21,962 nucleotides of DNA, taken from NCBI GenBank assembly GCA_947441105.1, contig CANESN010000001.1, positions 1 to 21,962 of the forward strand, read 5' to 3'. Made by a program: the position numbers and the translations under genes. The notes beneath the pieces are model-generated. The model was not told the DNA's origin. It saw only the letters and a program-made list of their open reading frames with translations, and made no database searches. This document shows positions 1-7,784 of the stretch, piece after piece; the stretch's first letter is position 1, and each line of letters starts with the position of its first letter. The DNA comes from Micrococcales bacterium (GTDB taxonomy: Bacteria; Actinomycetota; Actinomycetes; Actinomycetales; Microbacteriaceae).

Positions 1-671
1 AGAGAGTGGCGCGAGAAGAGTGTCTGGAAATCTTTGCTTCCAACAAAACTCCAATGTTAGTCGGCGGCAGCATGTTTTATCTAGCGGCTGCGCTCGACAA
101 TCTCGATTTTGCTCCCACGGATCCATTAGTTCGTTCGGAATTAGAGCAACAGGGTCAAGAAATCGGAGCGCTGGCCATGCATGAAAAGCTGCAGCAGCTG
201 GATCCGATAACGGCAGACAAGATTCCCTCGCAGAATGTTCGCAGAGTGATACGTGCACTCGAGGTGATTCAGATCACGGGGGAGAGCTATGCATCCTCCC
301 TGCCAGAGCCAAGCTATTGGGAGCCAACTTTGCAAATCGGCCTAGATGTCCCTCGAGAGCTACTGAAAAAACGCATTTCATCGCGAGTCGAGAAAATGTG
401 GGAGGCGGGCATCGTTTCTGAGGTCCAGCAGCTTCTGAAGGCTGGTGAACTTGGCAGGACAGCAAGCATGGCGATTGGATACAAACAAGCAATCGCCGAG
501 CTCAATGGCGAAATGACTACTGAGGAGGCAAAGGCCGAGACTGTAGCGCTAACCAATCGATACTCCCGTAGGCAGATGTCTTGGTTTAGACGCGATAAGC
601 GAATCCTCTGGCAGTCAGCGGGTGAGCAGATGACTGATGAGGTTATGAACTTGATTAGGCTTGAACAATGA
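1..671 (+). CDS. miaA: tRNA dimethylallyltransferase MiaA, 3' part (5' end outside the window)
   Basis: MiaA transfers the dimethylallyl group of DMAPP to N6 of A37 in tRNAs that read UNN codons. The frame is open from the window edge (first whole codon at 3), and about 222 of the usual ~300 residues are present. The N-terminal P-loop is therefore outside the window. Visible family marks are [10 protein letters not shown] near the start, the [11 protein letters not shown] segment, the SMAIGYKQ motif and the C-terminal [14 protein letters not shown] segment. A GTG at 6 lies in frame but is internal to the conserved fold and should not be taken as a start. The stop codon overlaps the dapF start as ATGA, so the two genes are translationally coupled. 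The miaA-dapF pairing is common in Actinobacteria. Confidence 0.95.
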   Translation, partial: RVAREECLEIFASNKTPMLVGGSMFYLAAALDNLDFAPTDPLVRSELEQQGQEIGALAMHEKLQQLDPITADKIPSQNVRRVIRALEVIQITGESYASSLPEPSYWEPTLQIGLDVPRELLKKRISSRVEKMWEAGIVSEVQQLLKAGELGRTASMAIGYKQAIAELNGEMTTEEAKAETVALTNRYSRRQMSWFRRDKRILWQSAGEQMTDEVMNLIRLEQ

Positions 672-1534
672 ACATCGACTTCACCAAGGGCCACGGCACG
701 GGCAATGACTTTGTGCTGGTCGATGATTTCGACGGTATCTTGGATCTCACCGAGGAGCAAATTCAGCTCATTTGCGACCGGCACTTTGGAATCGGTGCCG
801 ATGGATTGATCTTGGTGACCCGAACTGAAAACAGTGAGGTTGCTCACCTTTTGCATGACGAGCCAAATGCCGAATGGTTTATGGACTATCGAAATGCTGA
901 CGGCTCAAAGGCCGAGATGTGCGGAAACGGTATTCGTCTGTTTGCCCGCTACCTAACCACCCGAGGACTTGCCTCGATCATCGGTGGTTCGACCTTGCCA
1001 ATTGCGACCCGCGCTGGCGTGAAGGATCTAACCAGCACATCGACTGGTTTTGCAGTTGACCTAGGTCGCTGGGGCGTTGAAACTGAGGAATACCTTGTCA
1101 AGGCCGACGGCATTGCGGTCGCGCGTCCAGGTCTGGGCCTGAACCTAGGTAACCCACATGTCGTAGTCGCACTTGCCGATCAGGGCGAACTTGAGGCGCT
1201 GGAATTGAACAAAGCTCCAAGGCTTGAACCGCAAGCTAGCAAGGGCGCAAATGTTGAGTTTGTAGTTCTCGATGACCCACTAATCAAAGAGGGAGTAGCC
1301 AGCATCTCAATGCGGGTTCACGAGCGCGGGGTGGGGGAGACCCTTAGTTGCGGAACTGGCATTGCAGCTGCTGCGTTGGCAATTAGGCACTGGGCGGACA
1401 ATGGCCAAAACTTCTGGCGAGTCAGGGTTCCTGGCGGCGAGGTTGGTGTGCGAATGTTTCCAACCGAAGACGGCGAACATGTTGCAATTTCAGGTCCAGC
1501 GGAGATTGTCTACAGCGGAACCTTTAGTCTCTAG
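668..1534 (+). CDS. dapF: Diaminopimelate epimerase
   Basis: DapF interconverts LL- and meso-diaminopimelate, the last step before meso-DAP is used for lysine or peptidoglycan. The 288-aa product is of normal length. Both catalytic cysteines are visible: Cys85 in AEMCGNGIR and Cys228 in GETLSCGTG. The N-terminal [11 protein letters not shown] and the MDYRNADGS substrate loop are also typical. The ATG start overlaps the miaA stop. The 3' end overlaps the convergent methyltransferase gene by 11 bp, leaving no room for a separate terminator. This is a cytosolic, cofactor-independent enzyme, and nothing in the sequence looks damaged. Confidence 0.97.
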   Translation: MNIDFTKGHGTGNDFVLVDDFDGILDLTEEQIQLICDRHFGIGADGLILVTRTENSEVAHLLHDEPNAEWFMDYRNADGSKAEMCGNGIRLFARYLTTRGLASIIGGSTLPIATRAGVKDLTSTSTGFAVDLGRWGVETEEYLVKADGIAVARPGLGLNLGNPHVVVALADQGELEALELNKAPRLEPQASKGANVEFVVLDDPLIKEGVASISMRVHERGVGETLSCGTGIAAAALAIRHWADNGQNFWRVRVPGGEVGVRMFPTEDGEHVAISGPAEIVYSGTFSL

Positions 1535-2129
1535 TTACCTCTAGGACCCGGAAACCCTTATCGGTTGAAAACCTACTAGCCGTAAGGTCTGGAAACTCAG
1601 CTTGAATCCAAGCCAACAGCGAGTCAGCCCCAAGTTGCTTCTGGACAACCAGCATGGCTCTCCCTCCGCTTTCTAGGCGAGGTAGCCAACTTGTAAGAAG
1701 ATCATGCAGAGCTGCCTTGCCAATCCGTATCGGTGGATTAGACCAAATCGCGTCGAACTTTAGATCTTGCGGCACCTTGTCTGCGGTTATGACGTTTATG
1801 TTTGTAAGTTGAAGCTTTGCCGCATTGTTTCTAGCCAGTTCCATGCTGCGCTGGTTGACATCGAGCGCCCAGACTTTGGTTTCTGGGCTGAGGGTGGCAA
1901 TGGCAAGTGAGATAGGTCCCCAGCCGCAACCTAGGTCAAGGACATTTCCAGACTCCGGAAACTCTTCAAATTTGCTCAACAGGATTGAGGTTCCAGGGTC
2001 TAGCTTGCTGGCGCTGAAGGTGCCACTAGCAGCCTGAACGGCGAATTCTCGCCCCGCTACCTGGTAGGTGATTTCGCGAAGCGTCGCAGGTTTATCTGGG
2101 CTTGCGCTGAAATAGTGCTCCTGGGACAT
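1524..2129 (-). CDS. Class I SAM-dependent methyltransferase, RsmC/RlmG-like (MTS domain)
   Basis: This is a 201-aa methyltransferase of the small 'MTS' family related to RsmC, which makes m2G1207 in 16S rRNA. The SAM-binding motif [10 protein letters not shown] is at residues 63-72, an acidic loop (ALDVN) ends strand 2 near residue 90, and the NPPI motif typical of base N-methyltransferases is at 131-134. It corresponds to only the catalytic half of E. coli RsmC (~340 aa), as usual for the short actinobacterial homologues. The exact target base cannot be read from the sequence. The ATG start has no Shine-Dalgarno; instead a TANNNT -10 box ends 6 nt before it, so the mRNA is probably leaderless. 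The gene is divergent from hflX. Confidence 0.85.
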   Translation of the reverse strand: MSQEHYFSASPDKPATLREITYQVAGREFAVQAASGTFSASKLDPGTSILLSKFEEFPESGNVLDLGCGWGPISLAIATLSPETKVWALDVNQRSMELARNNAAKLQLTNINVITADKVPQDLKFDAIWSNPPIRIGKAALHDLLTSWLPRLESGGRAMLVVQKQLGADSLLAWIQAEFPDLTASRFSTDKGFRVLEVTRD

Positions 2130-2165
2130 GTTGCAAACCTAATACAGCCCTAGGGTTTAAGTGCA
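2130..2165. promoter_or_regulatory. 36-bp divergent promoter region between the methyltransferase gene and hflX
   Basis: On the minus strand TAGGTT (2136-2141) lies exactly 6 nt upstream of the methyltransferase ATG, which would put the transcript start on the start codon. On the plus strand TAGGGT (2151-2156) lies 9 nt upstream of the hflX ATG. Neither gene has a convincing purine-rich ribosome binding site. Both transcripts are therefore predicted to be leaderless or nearly so. The -35 elements are weak and each would sit inside or close to the opposing gene. This is a prediction from hexamers only. Confidence 0.5.
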
Positions 2166-3599
2166 ATGGAAAACGAATCCACGATTGACCGCATCCTCAG
2201 GCGAGGAGCAGCTGCGCCGCGCAATGAATTTGATGGCGACCAGCTTGATCTCGAGGCGAGAGACTCGCTTCGTCGAGTAGCGGGGCTCTCAACAGAGCTG
2301 CAGGACATCTCGGATGTGGAATACCGCCAGCTTCGCCTTGAGAAGGTCGTGTTGATTGGAGTATGGGGCTCGGGAACCCTATCCGATGCCGAGAACGGTT
2401 TGCGTGAGCTTGCTGCCCTAGCCGAAACCGCAGGTGCTGAGGTTTTGGATGGCTTGTTGCAGCGACGTAATTTCCCAGACCCAGCAACCTTCTTTGGCAA
2501 GGGTAAAGCTCAAGAACTAAAAGAACTGGTCGCTTCCTTAGGTGCGGACACAGTTATCGCCAATGCCGAACTCGCTCCCTCTCAGCGCCGAGCACTCGAA
2601 GACGCGGTGCAGGTAAAGGTCGTTGACAGAACTGCCATCATCCTGGACATCTTCGCTCAGCACGCTAAGAGTCGTGAGGGTAAGGCGCAGGTAGAGCTTG
2701 CCCAGCTGGAATACCTATTGCCGCGACTTCGCGGTTGGGGCGATTCCATGTCGCGTCAGGCCGGTGGTCAGGCTGCCGGTGGCGTTGGTATTGGATCAAG
2801 AGGCCCCGGTGAGACCAAGATCGAACTTGATCGCAGGCGCATCAACACAAAAATGTCCAAGCTCAAGCGTGAAATCATCGACATGAAGCAGGCTCGAGAC
2901 ATTAAGCGCTCAAAGCGTGAAAAGAACAACGAGCCTCAGGTGGCAATTGCTGGATACACCAACGCTGGCAAGTCTTCTGTCCTAAACCGCATGACCAAGG
3001 CTGGCGTGCTGGTTGAGAACGCTCTTTTTGCAACCCTGGATCCCACGGTGAGGCAACATGCAACACCCGATGGCCGCGGTTACACGATTGCCGACACCGT
3101 CGGATTTGTTCGCCAACTCCCGCACCAGTTAATCGAGGCTTTCAGGTCAACGCTCGAGGAGATTTCTCACGCGGACCTGATTGTTCACGTGGTGGATGGC
3201 ACCGACTCGGATCCTATGGGACAGATTCGCACCGTTCACGAGGTGATTTCCGAAGTGGAAGCTTCAAGCATTCCAGAGCTAATCGTCTTCAACAAGGTGG
3301 ATCTCCTAAGCGACGAAGACCAGGTCCGGCTTCGCGGGCTAGTTCCCGGCTCACTACTTATCTCAGCCAGGACCGGATTGGGCTTTGAGGAACTCGAAGC
3401 AAAGATTGCCGAGCTGCTGCCGAGGCCCGATGTTGAGTTTGTCGGGGTTGTGCCATACAGCCGCGGCGATCTGGTCTCAAGGGCGCACCTATCGGGCAAG
3501 GTGCTGGAACTTGAATATGTGGAATCGGGCACTCGCTTGAAGGCACTTGTAAAGCAAGACTTAGCGGCAGAATTGCTGCAGTTCGCTACACAGCCCTAA
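2166..3599 (+). CDS. hflX: Ribosome-splitting GTPase HflX
   Basis: HflX is a TRAFAC-class GTPase that binds the 50S subunit and splits stalled ribosomes under stress. The 477-aa protein has the N-terminal HflX domain (about 60-225) with the glycine-rich stretch [21 protein letters not shown] basic helical linker follows (225-255), then the G domain: G1 GYTNAGKS at 263-270, G3 DTVGF at 310-314 and G4 NKVD near 375. It is longer at the N-terminus than E. coli HflX, as usual for actinobacterial copies. The ATG start lacks an obvious ribosome binding site, consistent with a leaderless mRNA. The 3' end overlaps convergent lexA by 14 bp. Confidence 0.95.
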   Translation: MENESTIDRILRRGAAAPRNEFDGDQLDLEARDSLRRVAGLSTELQDISDVEYRQLRLEKVVLIGVWGSGTLSDAENGLRELAALAETAGAEVLDGLLQRRNFPDPATFFGKGKAQELKELVASLGADTVIANAELAPSQRRALEDAVQVKVVDRTAIILDIFAQHAKSREGKAQVELAQLEYLLPRLRGWGDSMSRQAGGQAAGGVGIGSRGPGETKIELDRRRINTKMSKLKREIIDMKQARDIKRSKREKNNEPQVAIAGYTNAGKSSVLNRMTKAGVLVENALFATLDPTVRQHATPDGRGYTIADTVGFVRQLPHQLIEAFRSTLEEISHADLIVHVVDGTDSDPMGQIRTVHEVISEVEASSIPELIVFNKVDLLSDEDQVRLRGLVPGSLLISARTGLGFEELEAKIAELLPRPDVEFVGVVPYSRGDLVSRAHLSGKVLELEYVESGTRLKALVKQDLAAELLQFATQP

Positions 3600-4209
3600 G
3601 CACAGCCACAACCTTGCCAAGGATGACCGCGTGGTCACCAAGGATTGGTTCGAATGCCGAGTTGCGTGGCAATAGCCAGGTGTGGCCATCTCTCTGCTTG
3701 AAAGTCTTCACTGTCGCTTCGTCTTCCAGCAGCGCAGCCACGATGTCGCCGTTCTCAGCGCTTTGCTGCTGCCTAACGACTACCCAGTCGCCATCGCAGA
3801 TAGCGGCGTCAATCATGGATTCCCCGACAACCTTCAAAAGGAATAGGTCACCCTGACCTACCAATTGGCGAGGCAGTGCGAAGACATCTTCAACATTCTG
3901 CTCCGCGGTGATCGGGCCACCGGCAGCAATCCGGCCAACTAGCGGGACCATTGCGGCGTCAGCTTTGAAAATCTCTCCCGCAAAGTCATCAAATCCCAAA
4001 AGATCGATCGTCCTTGGACGACGTGGGTCACGGCTAATGAAACCGAGAAGCTCGAGCTTGTTTAGCTGGTGGGAAACGCTGGCGGTGGAGCTTAGCCCGA
4101 CCGATTCGCCGATCTCTCGCATCGACGGTGCGTAGTTCCTGGCCTGCATTGATTCACGAATTACAGCGAGAATTCTCTGCTGCACATCGGTCAACTCAGA
4201 GCTATCCAT
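3586..4209 (-). CDS. lexA: SOS repressor LexA
   Basis: LexA represses DNA-damage genes and is inactivated by RecA-stimulated self-cleavage. The 207-aa product has an N-terminal winged helix (about 1-65, with [21 protein letters not shown]) and a C-terminal S24 peptidase-like domain. The Ala-Gly cleavage site in RIAAGGPI is at 96-97, the catalytic Ser131 is in GESMIDAAI and the catalytic Lys168 is in TVKTFK. I choose the ATG at 4209 rather than the in-frame TTG at 4224 because GAGAGGGG sits 5 nt upstream of this ATG. The promoter carries LexA-box-like sites, so autoregulation is expected. The gene is convergent with hflX and divergent from a LysM gene, a pairing known from Mycobacterium and Bacillus. 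Confidence 0.97.
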   Translation of the reverse strand: MDSSELTDVQQRILAVIRESMQARNYAPSMREIGESVGLSSTASVSHQLNKLELLGFISRDPRRPRTIDLLGFDDFAGEIFKADAAMVPLVGRIAAGGPITAEQNVEDVFALPRQLVGQGDLFLLKVVGESMIDAAICDGDWVVVRQQQSAENGDIVAALLEDEATVKTFKQRDGHTWLLPRNSAFEPILGDHAVILGKVVAVLRAV

Positions 4210-4256
4210 AACTGCCCCTCTCAAAATGTCAGTGGGTGAAGCTTTACTTCTTATGT

Positions 4257-4300
4257 CGAAACTGTATTCGCTAAATCAGCGTTTGCCAAACACATTTTCG
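4257..4300 (-). promoter_or_regulatory. lexA promoter with two LexA-box-like sites
   Basis: Read on the minus strand, TTGGCA (4284-4289) and TACAGT (4261-4266) are separated by 17 bp, a good sigma-A-type promoter. Two 14-bp sites resemble the Gram-positive/actinobacterial LexA consensus CGAAC-N4-GTTCG. One, at 4257-4270 (CGAAACTGTATTCG, two mismatches), covers the -10. The other, at 4287-4300 (CAAACACATTTTCG, two mismatches), touches the -35. Their centres are 30 bp apart. The promoter call is fairly secure. Operator function is inferred from position and similarity. Confidence 0.65.
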
Positions 4301-4329
4301 AGTTATTTGAAGAATTTCTTGCAAAAAAC

Positions 4330-4372
4330 TTGAAAATGTCGGAAATGTTTCTATACTTAGAACAAATGTTCG
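4330..4372 (+). promoter_or_regulatory. Promoter of the LysM gene with a near-consensus SOS box
   Basis: TTGAAA (4330-4335) and TATACT (4352-4357) are 16 bp apart. The perfect palindrome GAACAAATGTTC at 4360-4371 lies just downstream and would cover the transcription start (about 4364). In the 14-bp frame 4359-4372 it differs from CGAAC-N4-GTTCG at one position only. A LexA dimer here would block initiation, so the gene should be induced by DNA damage. This is the best LexA site in the window. Confidence 0.82.
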
Positions 4373-4406
4373 AAACAAAGAATCGAACAGAAGGGTGATG
4401 ATCACA

Positions 4407-4700
4407 ATGAGTGCTGTTACTTCCTACCGGCTAACCAGCCCAAGACGCCTGTTCCGCGGGCTTGCAATCTTGGCCTTGGCTGCATCCTTCACCATGGCAT
4501 CGATCTCGGGCTCCTTCGCAGGAAGCCAAGAGCCTGGCGAACTGCAGTACGTAACGGTTCAGTCCGGTGATTCACTTTGGTCGCTTGCAGACTCTTACGC
4601 TTCAAATCAGGACCCTCGCGACTGGATTGCTGAGGTTGTCTTGCTGAACGCACTTGAGACTGCTGAGCTAACTCCTGGACAGCAGATCGCCCTCCCATAG
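4407..4700 (+). CDS. Small membrane-anchored LysM protein, probable SOS-induced cell-division suppressor (YneA/Rv2719c-like)
   Basis: The predicted 97-aa protein has basic residues at 8-17, one hydrophobic segment (about 15-37) ending in SGSFAGS, and a single LysM domain (about 47-97: YVTVQSGDSLWSLAD to PGQQIALP). The hydrophobic segment could be a membrane anchor or a signal peptide. The architecture and the position beside lexA match B. subtilis YneA, and the LysM gene Rv2719c next to lexA in mycobacteria; these are made during the SOS response and delay division. The function here is inferred, since LysM alone only implies peptidoglycan binding. I prefer the ATG at 4407 because GGGTGAT sits 7 nt upstream; in-frame GTG 4395 and ATG 4398 would add 3-4 residues. 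No catalytic domain is present. nrdR, which often follows in other Actinobacteria, is absent. Confidence 0.82.
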   Translation: MSAVTSYRLTSPRRLFRGLAILALAASFTMASISGSFAGSQEPGELQYVTVQSGDSLWSLADSYASNQDPRDWIAEVVLLNALETAELTPGQQIALP

Positions 4701-4710
4701 CCCAATCGGG

Positions 4711-4722
4711 TAATCTCTAGAG
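4711..4722 (+). promoter_or_regulatory. -10 box for a leaderless hisC transcript
   Basis: TAATCT at 4711-4716 is followed by 6 nt and then the GTG start of hisC, so the transcript would begin on the start codon. There is no clear -35 box and no stem-loop, T-box or His-codon leader peptide in the 22 bp between the LysM gene and hisC. Attenuation control of this his block is therefore not supported by the sequence. Confidence 0.55.
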
Positions 4723-5793
4723 GTGACCAATCTCGATGACCTGCCAATTCGCGATGACCTTAGAGGACTGAAACCCTACGGCGCTCCTCAGCTTGATGTG
4801 CCTGTTCAGCTGAACGTAAACGAGAACACTTTTGGCATTCCAGAAGCCGTCGCACTAGACATCATTCAAGAGTTAGCTTCCGAGGTACTAAGACTCAACC
4901 GCTATCCAGACCGAGAGTTCATAGAACTCAGGGGACAGTTTGCGGCTTTTCTGGGGCATGGCCTAAGCGCTAGTCAGACCTGGGCGGCAAACGGCTCCAA
5001 CGAAATCCTCACCCAAATCTTCCAAGCCTTTGGCGGACCGGGTAAATCAGCTCTGAGTTTTGGACCCACTTATTCGATGTATCCAAACATTGCTCGCATA
5101 ACCCTTACTGATTACCGCGAACTTCCTCGCGAGGCAGCTTTTGAACTATCTGCGGGTTACGTGGCCGAGCAATTGGCTGCCCACAAACCGTCAATTGCGA
5201 TCCTCTGCAACCCAAACAACCCAACTGGAACATCGATTGACAACGAGGTCGTTCGAGCTGCCTATGACGCCTTTGATGGCATTTTGGTGATTGATGAGGC
5301 GTATGCGGAGTTCTCTTCAGAATCCTCCGCTGTTGAGTTACTGTCAGGACGTCCACGTTTGATCGTTAGTCGCACCATGAGCAAGGCATTTGCATTTGCC
5401 GGAGCGCGAGTCGGATACATGGCTGCTGACGAGGCCGTTGTGGACGCGCTGCGGATTGTACGTCTTCCTTATCACCTGTCGGCTTTGACCCAGGCTGCCG
5501 CGAGAGCAGCACTTCGTCATGCACCGGAAATGCTTGCGAATGTTGAACAGATTAAGGTTCAAAGAGACCGAATGATTGCTCAGCTTGGGTTGCTGGGTCT
5601 AAGTGCCTACCAGTCAGAAGCTAACTTTGTACTGGTAGAAGGTTTTGAGAATCCCAACGAGGTTTTTGAAGCGCTATTGGCCAGGGGAGTCATAGTTCGT
5701 AACGTCGGAATCCCCAACACATTGCGCATAACAGCAGGTACTGAGGCAGAGACCAGCAAATTACTCGGTGAACTAGCCTTGATTCTTGGCTAA
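4723..5793 (+). CDS. hisC: Histidinol-phosphate aminotransferase
   Basis: HisC is a PLP enzyme that transfers an amino group from glutamate to imidazole-acetol phosphate in histidine synthesis. The 356-aa protein has the fold type I aminotransferase marks: AANGSNEIL near 88-96, CNPNNPTGT at 162-170, VIDEAYAEF around Asp191, and [17 protein letters not shown] with the PLP lysine at 221. The C-terminal [12 protein letters not shown] segment carries the phosphate-binding arginine of HisC. It starts with GTG and has no ribosome binding site, consistent with a leaderless mRNA. It is the first of four his genes here; hisD, which usually precedes it in Actinobacteria, is missing. Some actinobacterial HisC paralogues act on aromatic amino acids, but the his context favours HisC. 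Confidence 0.95.
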   Translation: MTNLDDLPIRDDLRGLKPYGAPQLDVPVQLNVNENTFGIPEAVALDIIQELASEVLRLNRYPDREFIELRGQFAAFLGHGLSASQTWAANGSNEILTQIFQAFGGPGKSALSFGPTYSMYPNIARITLTDYRELPREAAFELSAGYVAEQLAAHKPSIAILCNPNNPTGTSIDNEVVRAAYDAFDGILVIDEAYAEFSSESSAVELLSGRPRLIVSRTMSKAFAFAGARVGYMAADEAVVDALRIVRLPYHLSALTQAAARAALRHAPEMLANVEQIKVQRDRMIAQLGLLGLSAYQSEANFVLVEGFENPNEVFEALLARGVIVRNVGIPNTLRITAGTEAETSKLLGELALILG

Positions 5794-5796
5794 ACT
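5791..5796 (+). promoter_or_regulatory. Candidate internal promoter of hisB (-10 box TAAACT overlapping the hisC stop)
   Basis: TAAACT begins with the TAA stop codon of hisC. Initiation about 7 nt downstream would give a leader of roughly 20-25 nt before the hisB ATG at 5826, long enough to include its ribosome binding site (GAGG). No strong -35 is visible. The same hexamer in the same relation to an upstream stop codon occurs in front of pheS. Confidence 0.35.
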
Positions 5797-5825
5797 TGGG
5801 ACATCTTCCCAAACGAGGTCCAAAC

Positions 5826-6425
5826 ATGAGCCGAATTGCAAAGCTTTCCCGCGCAACAAGCGAGTCCAAGATCGAACTTGAGTTGAACCTTGATGGTTCA
5901 GGTCAGTCCGAGATTGAGACCGGTGTGCCATTTTTCGACCACATGTTGACCGCTTTTTCCAAGCACTCACTCATTGACCTCAAGGTCAAATCTGTTGGCG
6001 ATATCGAAATCGATGTTCACCACACCGTTGAGGACACCGCAATCGTCTTGGGCCAAGCCATCAAGCAGGCGCTTGGAGACAAGGCCGGTATCGCACGTTA
6101 CGGCGACGCTACTGTGCCGCTGGATGAGGCCTTGGCGCGTGCGGTTGTGGATGTTTCAGGTAGGCCGTTTCTGGTCCACTCTGGAGAGCCTCAAGGTTTT
6201 GAATTCCACCTAATCGGTGGTCACTTCACGGGTTCGATGGTGCGACACGTTTTTGAGGCAATCGCCTACAACGCAGGCCTTACTCTGCACGTGACCGTGC
6301 TAGCGGGTCGTGACGCTCACCACATTGCCGAGGCCGAGTTCAAAGCCCTGGCTCGCGCTATGCGCAAGGCAGTAGAGCTTGATGCTCGAGTATCTGGCGT
6401 TCCTTCAACTAAGGGAAGCCTTTGA
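5826..6425 (+). CDS. hisB: Imidazoleglycerol-phosphate dehydratase
   Basis: HisB removes water from imidazole-glycerol phosphate to give imidazole-acetol phosphate, the substrate of HisC. The 199-aa product is the monofunctional dehydratase and lacks the phosphatase domain of the E. coli fusion. Metal-binding histidine motifs are visible: FFDHML at 36-41, DVHHTVED around 63-70, and [16 protein letters not shown] near the C-terminus. The ATG at 5826 is preceded by GAGG at a suitable distance. An upstream in-frame TTG at 5796 would add ten atypical residues and is rejected. It overlaps hisH by 4 nt. Confidence 0.96.
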   Translation: MSRIAKLSRATSESKIELELNLDGSGQSEIETGVPFFDHMLTAFSKHSLIDLKVKSVGDIEIDVHHTVEDTAIVLGQAIKQALGDKAGIARYGDATVPLDEALARAVVDVSGRPFLVHSGEPQGFEFHLIGGHFTGSMVRHVFEAIAYNAGLTLHVTVLAGRDAHHIAEAEFKALARAMRKAVELDARVSGVPSTKGSL

Positions 6426-7051
6426 CTAAGACCGTCGCGGTCTTTGACTACGGCAGTGGCAATATTCACTCAGCCTGTCGCGCCCTAGAGCACGCCGGTG
6501 CGGAGGTGTTTCTAACCTCAGATCGCAAGGTTCTTTTAGAAGCAGACGGCATGCTGCTTCCGGGAGTGGGGGCATTTGCTTCGGTGATGAGAAACCTAAC
6601 CAAACACAATGCAGCCAGCCTTATCGACCAGCGCCTGACAGCGGGACGAGCTGTGCTTGGCATTTGCGTTGGCATGCAGGTGATGTTCGAACACGGCGTT
6701 GAGCACGGGATCGATACCGAGGGCCTTGGACAGTGGCCTGGTTCAGTAACCATGCTTGAAGCTCCAACTTTGCCGCACATCGGCTGGAGCAAGGTTTCAA
6801 GCGATCCCAAGAGTTCTCTATTCGAAGGAGTCGAGGATGAACGCTTTTACTTCGTCCACTCCTATGCCGCAAAAACCTGGGAGCTAGATATTCAGCCGCC
6901 TTTTGTGAAGGCAGCGTTGACCTGGTCCGAACACGGCGAACTTTTTTTGGCAGCGATCGAAAACGGTCCGCTCAGTGCAACTCAATTTCACCCCGAAAAA
7001 TCAGGCGAAGCAGGTTTGCAGTTGCTTCGAAACTGGATCCGTTCTATCTAG
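6422..7051 (+). CDS. hisH: Imidazole glycerol phosphate synthase, glutaminase subunit HisH
   Basis: HisH releases ammonia from glutamine and passes it to HisF, which makes imidazole-glycerol phosphate and AICAR. The 209-aa class I glutamine amidotransferase has the complete catalytic triad: Cys82 in LGICVGMQ, and His190 and Glu192 in QFHPEKSG. The N-terminal [10 protein letters not shown] and LPGVGAF segments are typical. The start is a TTG that overlaps the hisB stop (TTGA), supported by AAGGGAAG just upstream and by the [11 protein letters not shown] alignment. Its partner hisF is not in the window, although it often follows priA in other genomes, so it must lie elsewhere. Confidence 0.95.
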   Translation: MTKTVAVFDYGSGNIHSACRALEHAGAEVFLTSDRKVLLEADGMLLPGVGAFASVMRNLTKHNAASLIDQRLTAGRAVLGICVGMQVMFEHGVEHGIDTEGLGQWPGSVTMLEAPTLPHIGWSKVSSDPKSSLFEGVEDERFYFVHSYAAKTWELDIQPPFVKAALTWSEHGELFLAAIENGPLSATQFHPEKSGEAGLQLLRNWIRSI

Positions 7052-7058
7052 GAGACAA

Positions 7059-7784
7059 ATGAAACTCGAACTTTTGCCAGCGGTTGATGTTGCCAGCGGT
7101 AAGGCTGTCCGTCTGACTCAAGGTGAGGCTGGTAGCGAGGAGGACTTTGGTCACCCTCTTGCTGCAGCGCAAGATTGGATTAGCGCTGGTGCAGAGTGGA
7201 TTCACCTGGTTGATCTAGATGCTGCATTTGGCAGGGGGGACAATCGCGCCGTGATCGCCGAAGTTGTTGGTCAGGCTGGAAGCACAAAGATCGAGCTTTC
7301 CGGTGGTATCCGCGATGACGCATCGCTGGCCGCCGCTTTGGAACTTGGTGCTACCCGCGTCAACCTTGGTACCGCTGCGCTGGAGAACCCAGAGTGGACT
7401 GAGAGTGTTATTGCCAAGTACGGGGATCAGATTGCTGTTGGCCTAGATGTCAGAGGAACAACTTTGGCTGCCAGGGGGTGGACTCAGGAGGGCGGAGATC
7501 TTTTCGAAGTGCTGGCCCGGCTGGAAGGTGCTGGCTGCTCGCGCTATGTAGTAACAGATGTAACTAAGGACGGCACGTTACGCGGTCCAAACCTGGAGCT
7601 TTTGAAGCAGGTCATGCAGTTCACCAGTAAGCCGGTGGTCGCATCCGGTGGGATTTCATCGCTTCAGGACATCAAGGACCTGCAGGAGCTAGTTCCACTT
7701 GGCTTGGAGGGAGCGATTTTGGGTAAGTCGCTCTACGCTGGCCGCTTTAGCCTGCAAGAAGCACTCACAATCGCCAACGGCTAA
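7059..7784 (+). CDS. priA: Phosphoribosyl isomerase PriA (HisA, probably also TrpF activity)
   Basis: PriA is a (beta/alpha)8-barrel isomerase that converts ProFAR to PRFAR in histidine synthesis; in many Actinobacteria it also performs the TrpF step of tryptophan synthesis. The 241-aa protein has the catalytic Asp10 in LLPAVDV and the second acidic motif VTDVTKDGT (about 165-173). The phosphate-binding loops are ELSGGIRDD and VASGGISS. It carries the PriA hallmarks [16 protein letters not shown] and the ARGW segment near 138-141, which in known PriA proteins helps switch between substrates. Whether this copy really serves both pathways depends on the absence of a separate trpF, which cannot be seen here. 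The ATG at 7059 has GGAGA 4 nt upstream. Confidence 0.93.
   Translation: MKLELLPAVDVASGKAVRLTQGEAGSEEDFGHPLAAAQDWISAGAEWIHLVDLDAAFGRGDNRAVIAEVVGQAGSTKIELSGGIRDDASLAAALELGATRVNLGTAALENPEWTESVIAKYGDQIAVGLDVRGTTLAARGWTQEGGDLFEVLARLEGAGCSRYVVTDVTKDGTLRGPNLELLKQVMQFTSKPVVASGGISSLQDIKDLQELVPLGLEGAILGKSLYAGRFSLQEALTIANG

Noticed and set aside
314..856. 180-codon open frame on the minus strand across miaA and dapF
   Set aside because: It is fully antisense to two clear enzymes, has no recognisable domain, and its residues look like a shadow translation.
1474..1485. CGAACATGTTGC in dapF, resembling a LexA box
   Set aside because: Only one good half-site; the second half does not match GTTCG at the right spacing, and it is internal to coding sequence with no promoter.
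3612..3622. CCTTGCCAAGG inverted repeat near the hflX/lexA junction as a terminator
   Set aside because: The loop would be too small for the full stem and no T-run follows on either strand.
4373..4388. CGAAA and ATCGAAC half-sites downstream of the LysM-gene SOS box
   Set aside because: The spacing does not give a 14-bp palindrome; at most a lone half-site.
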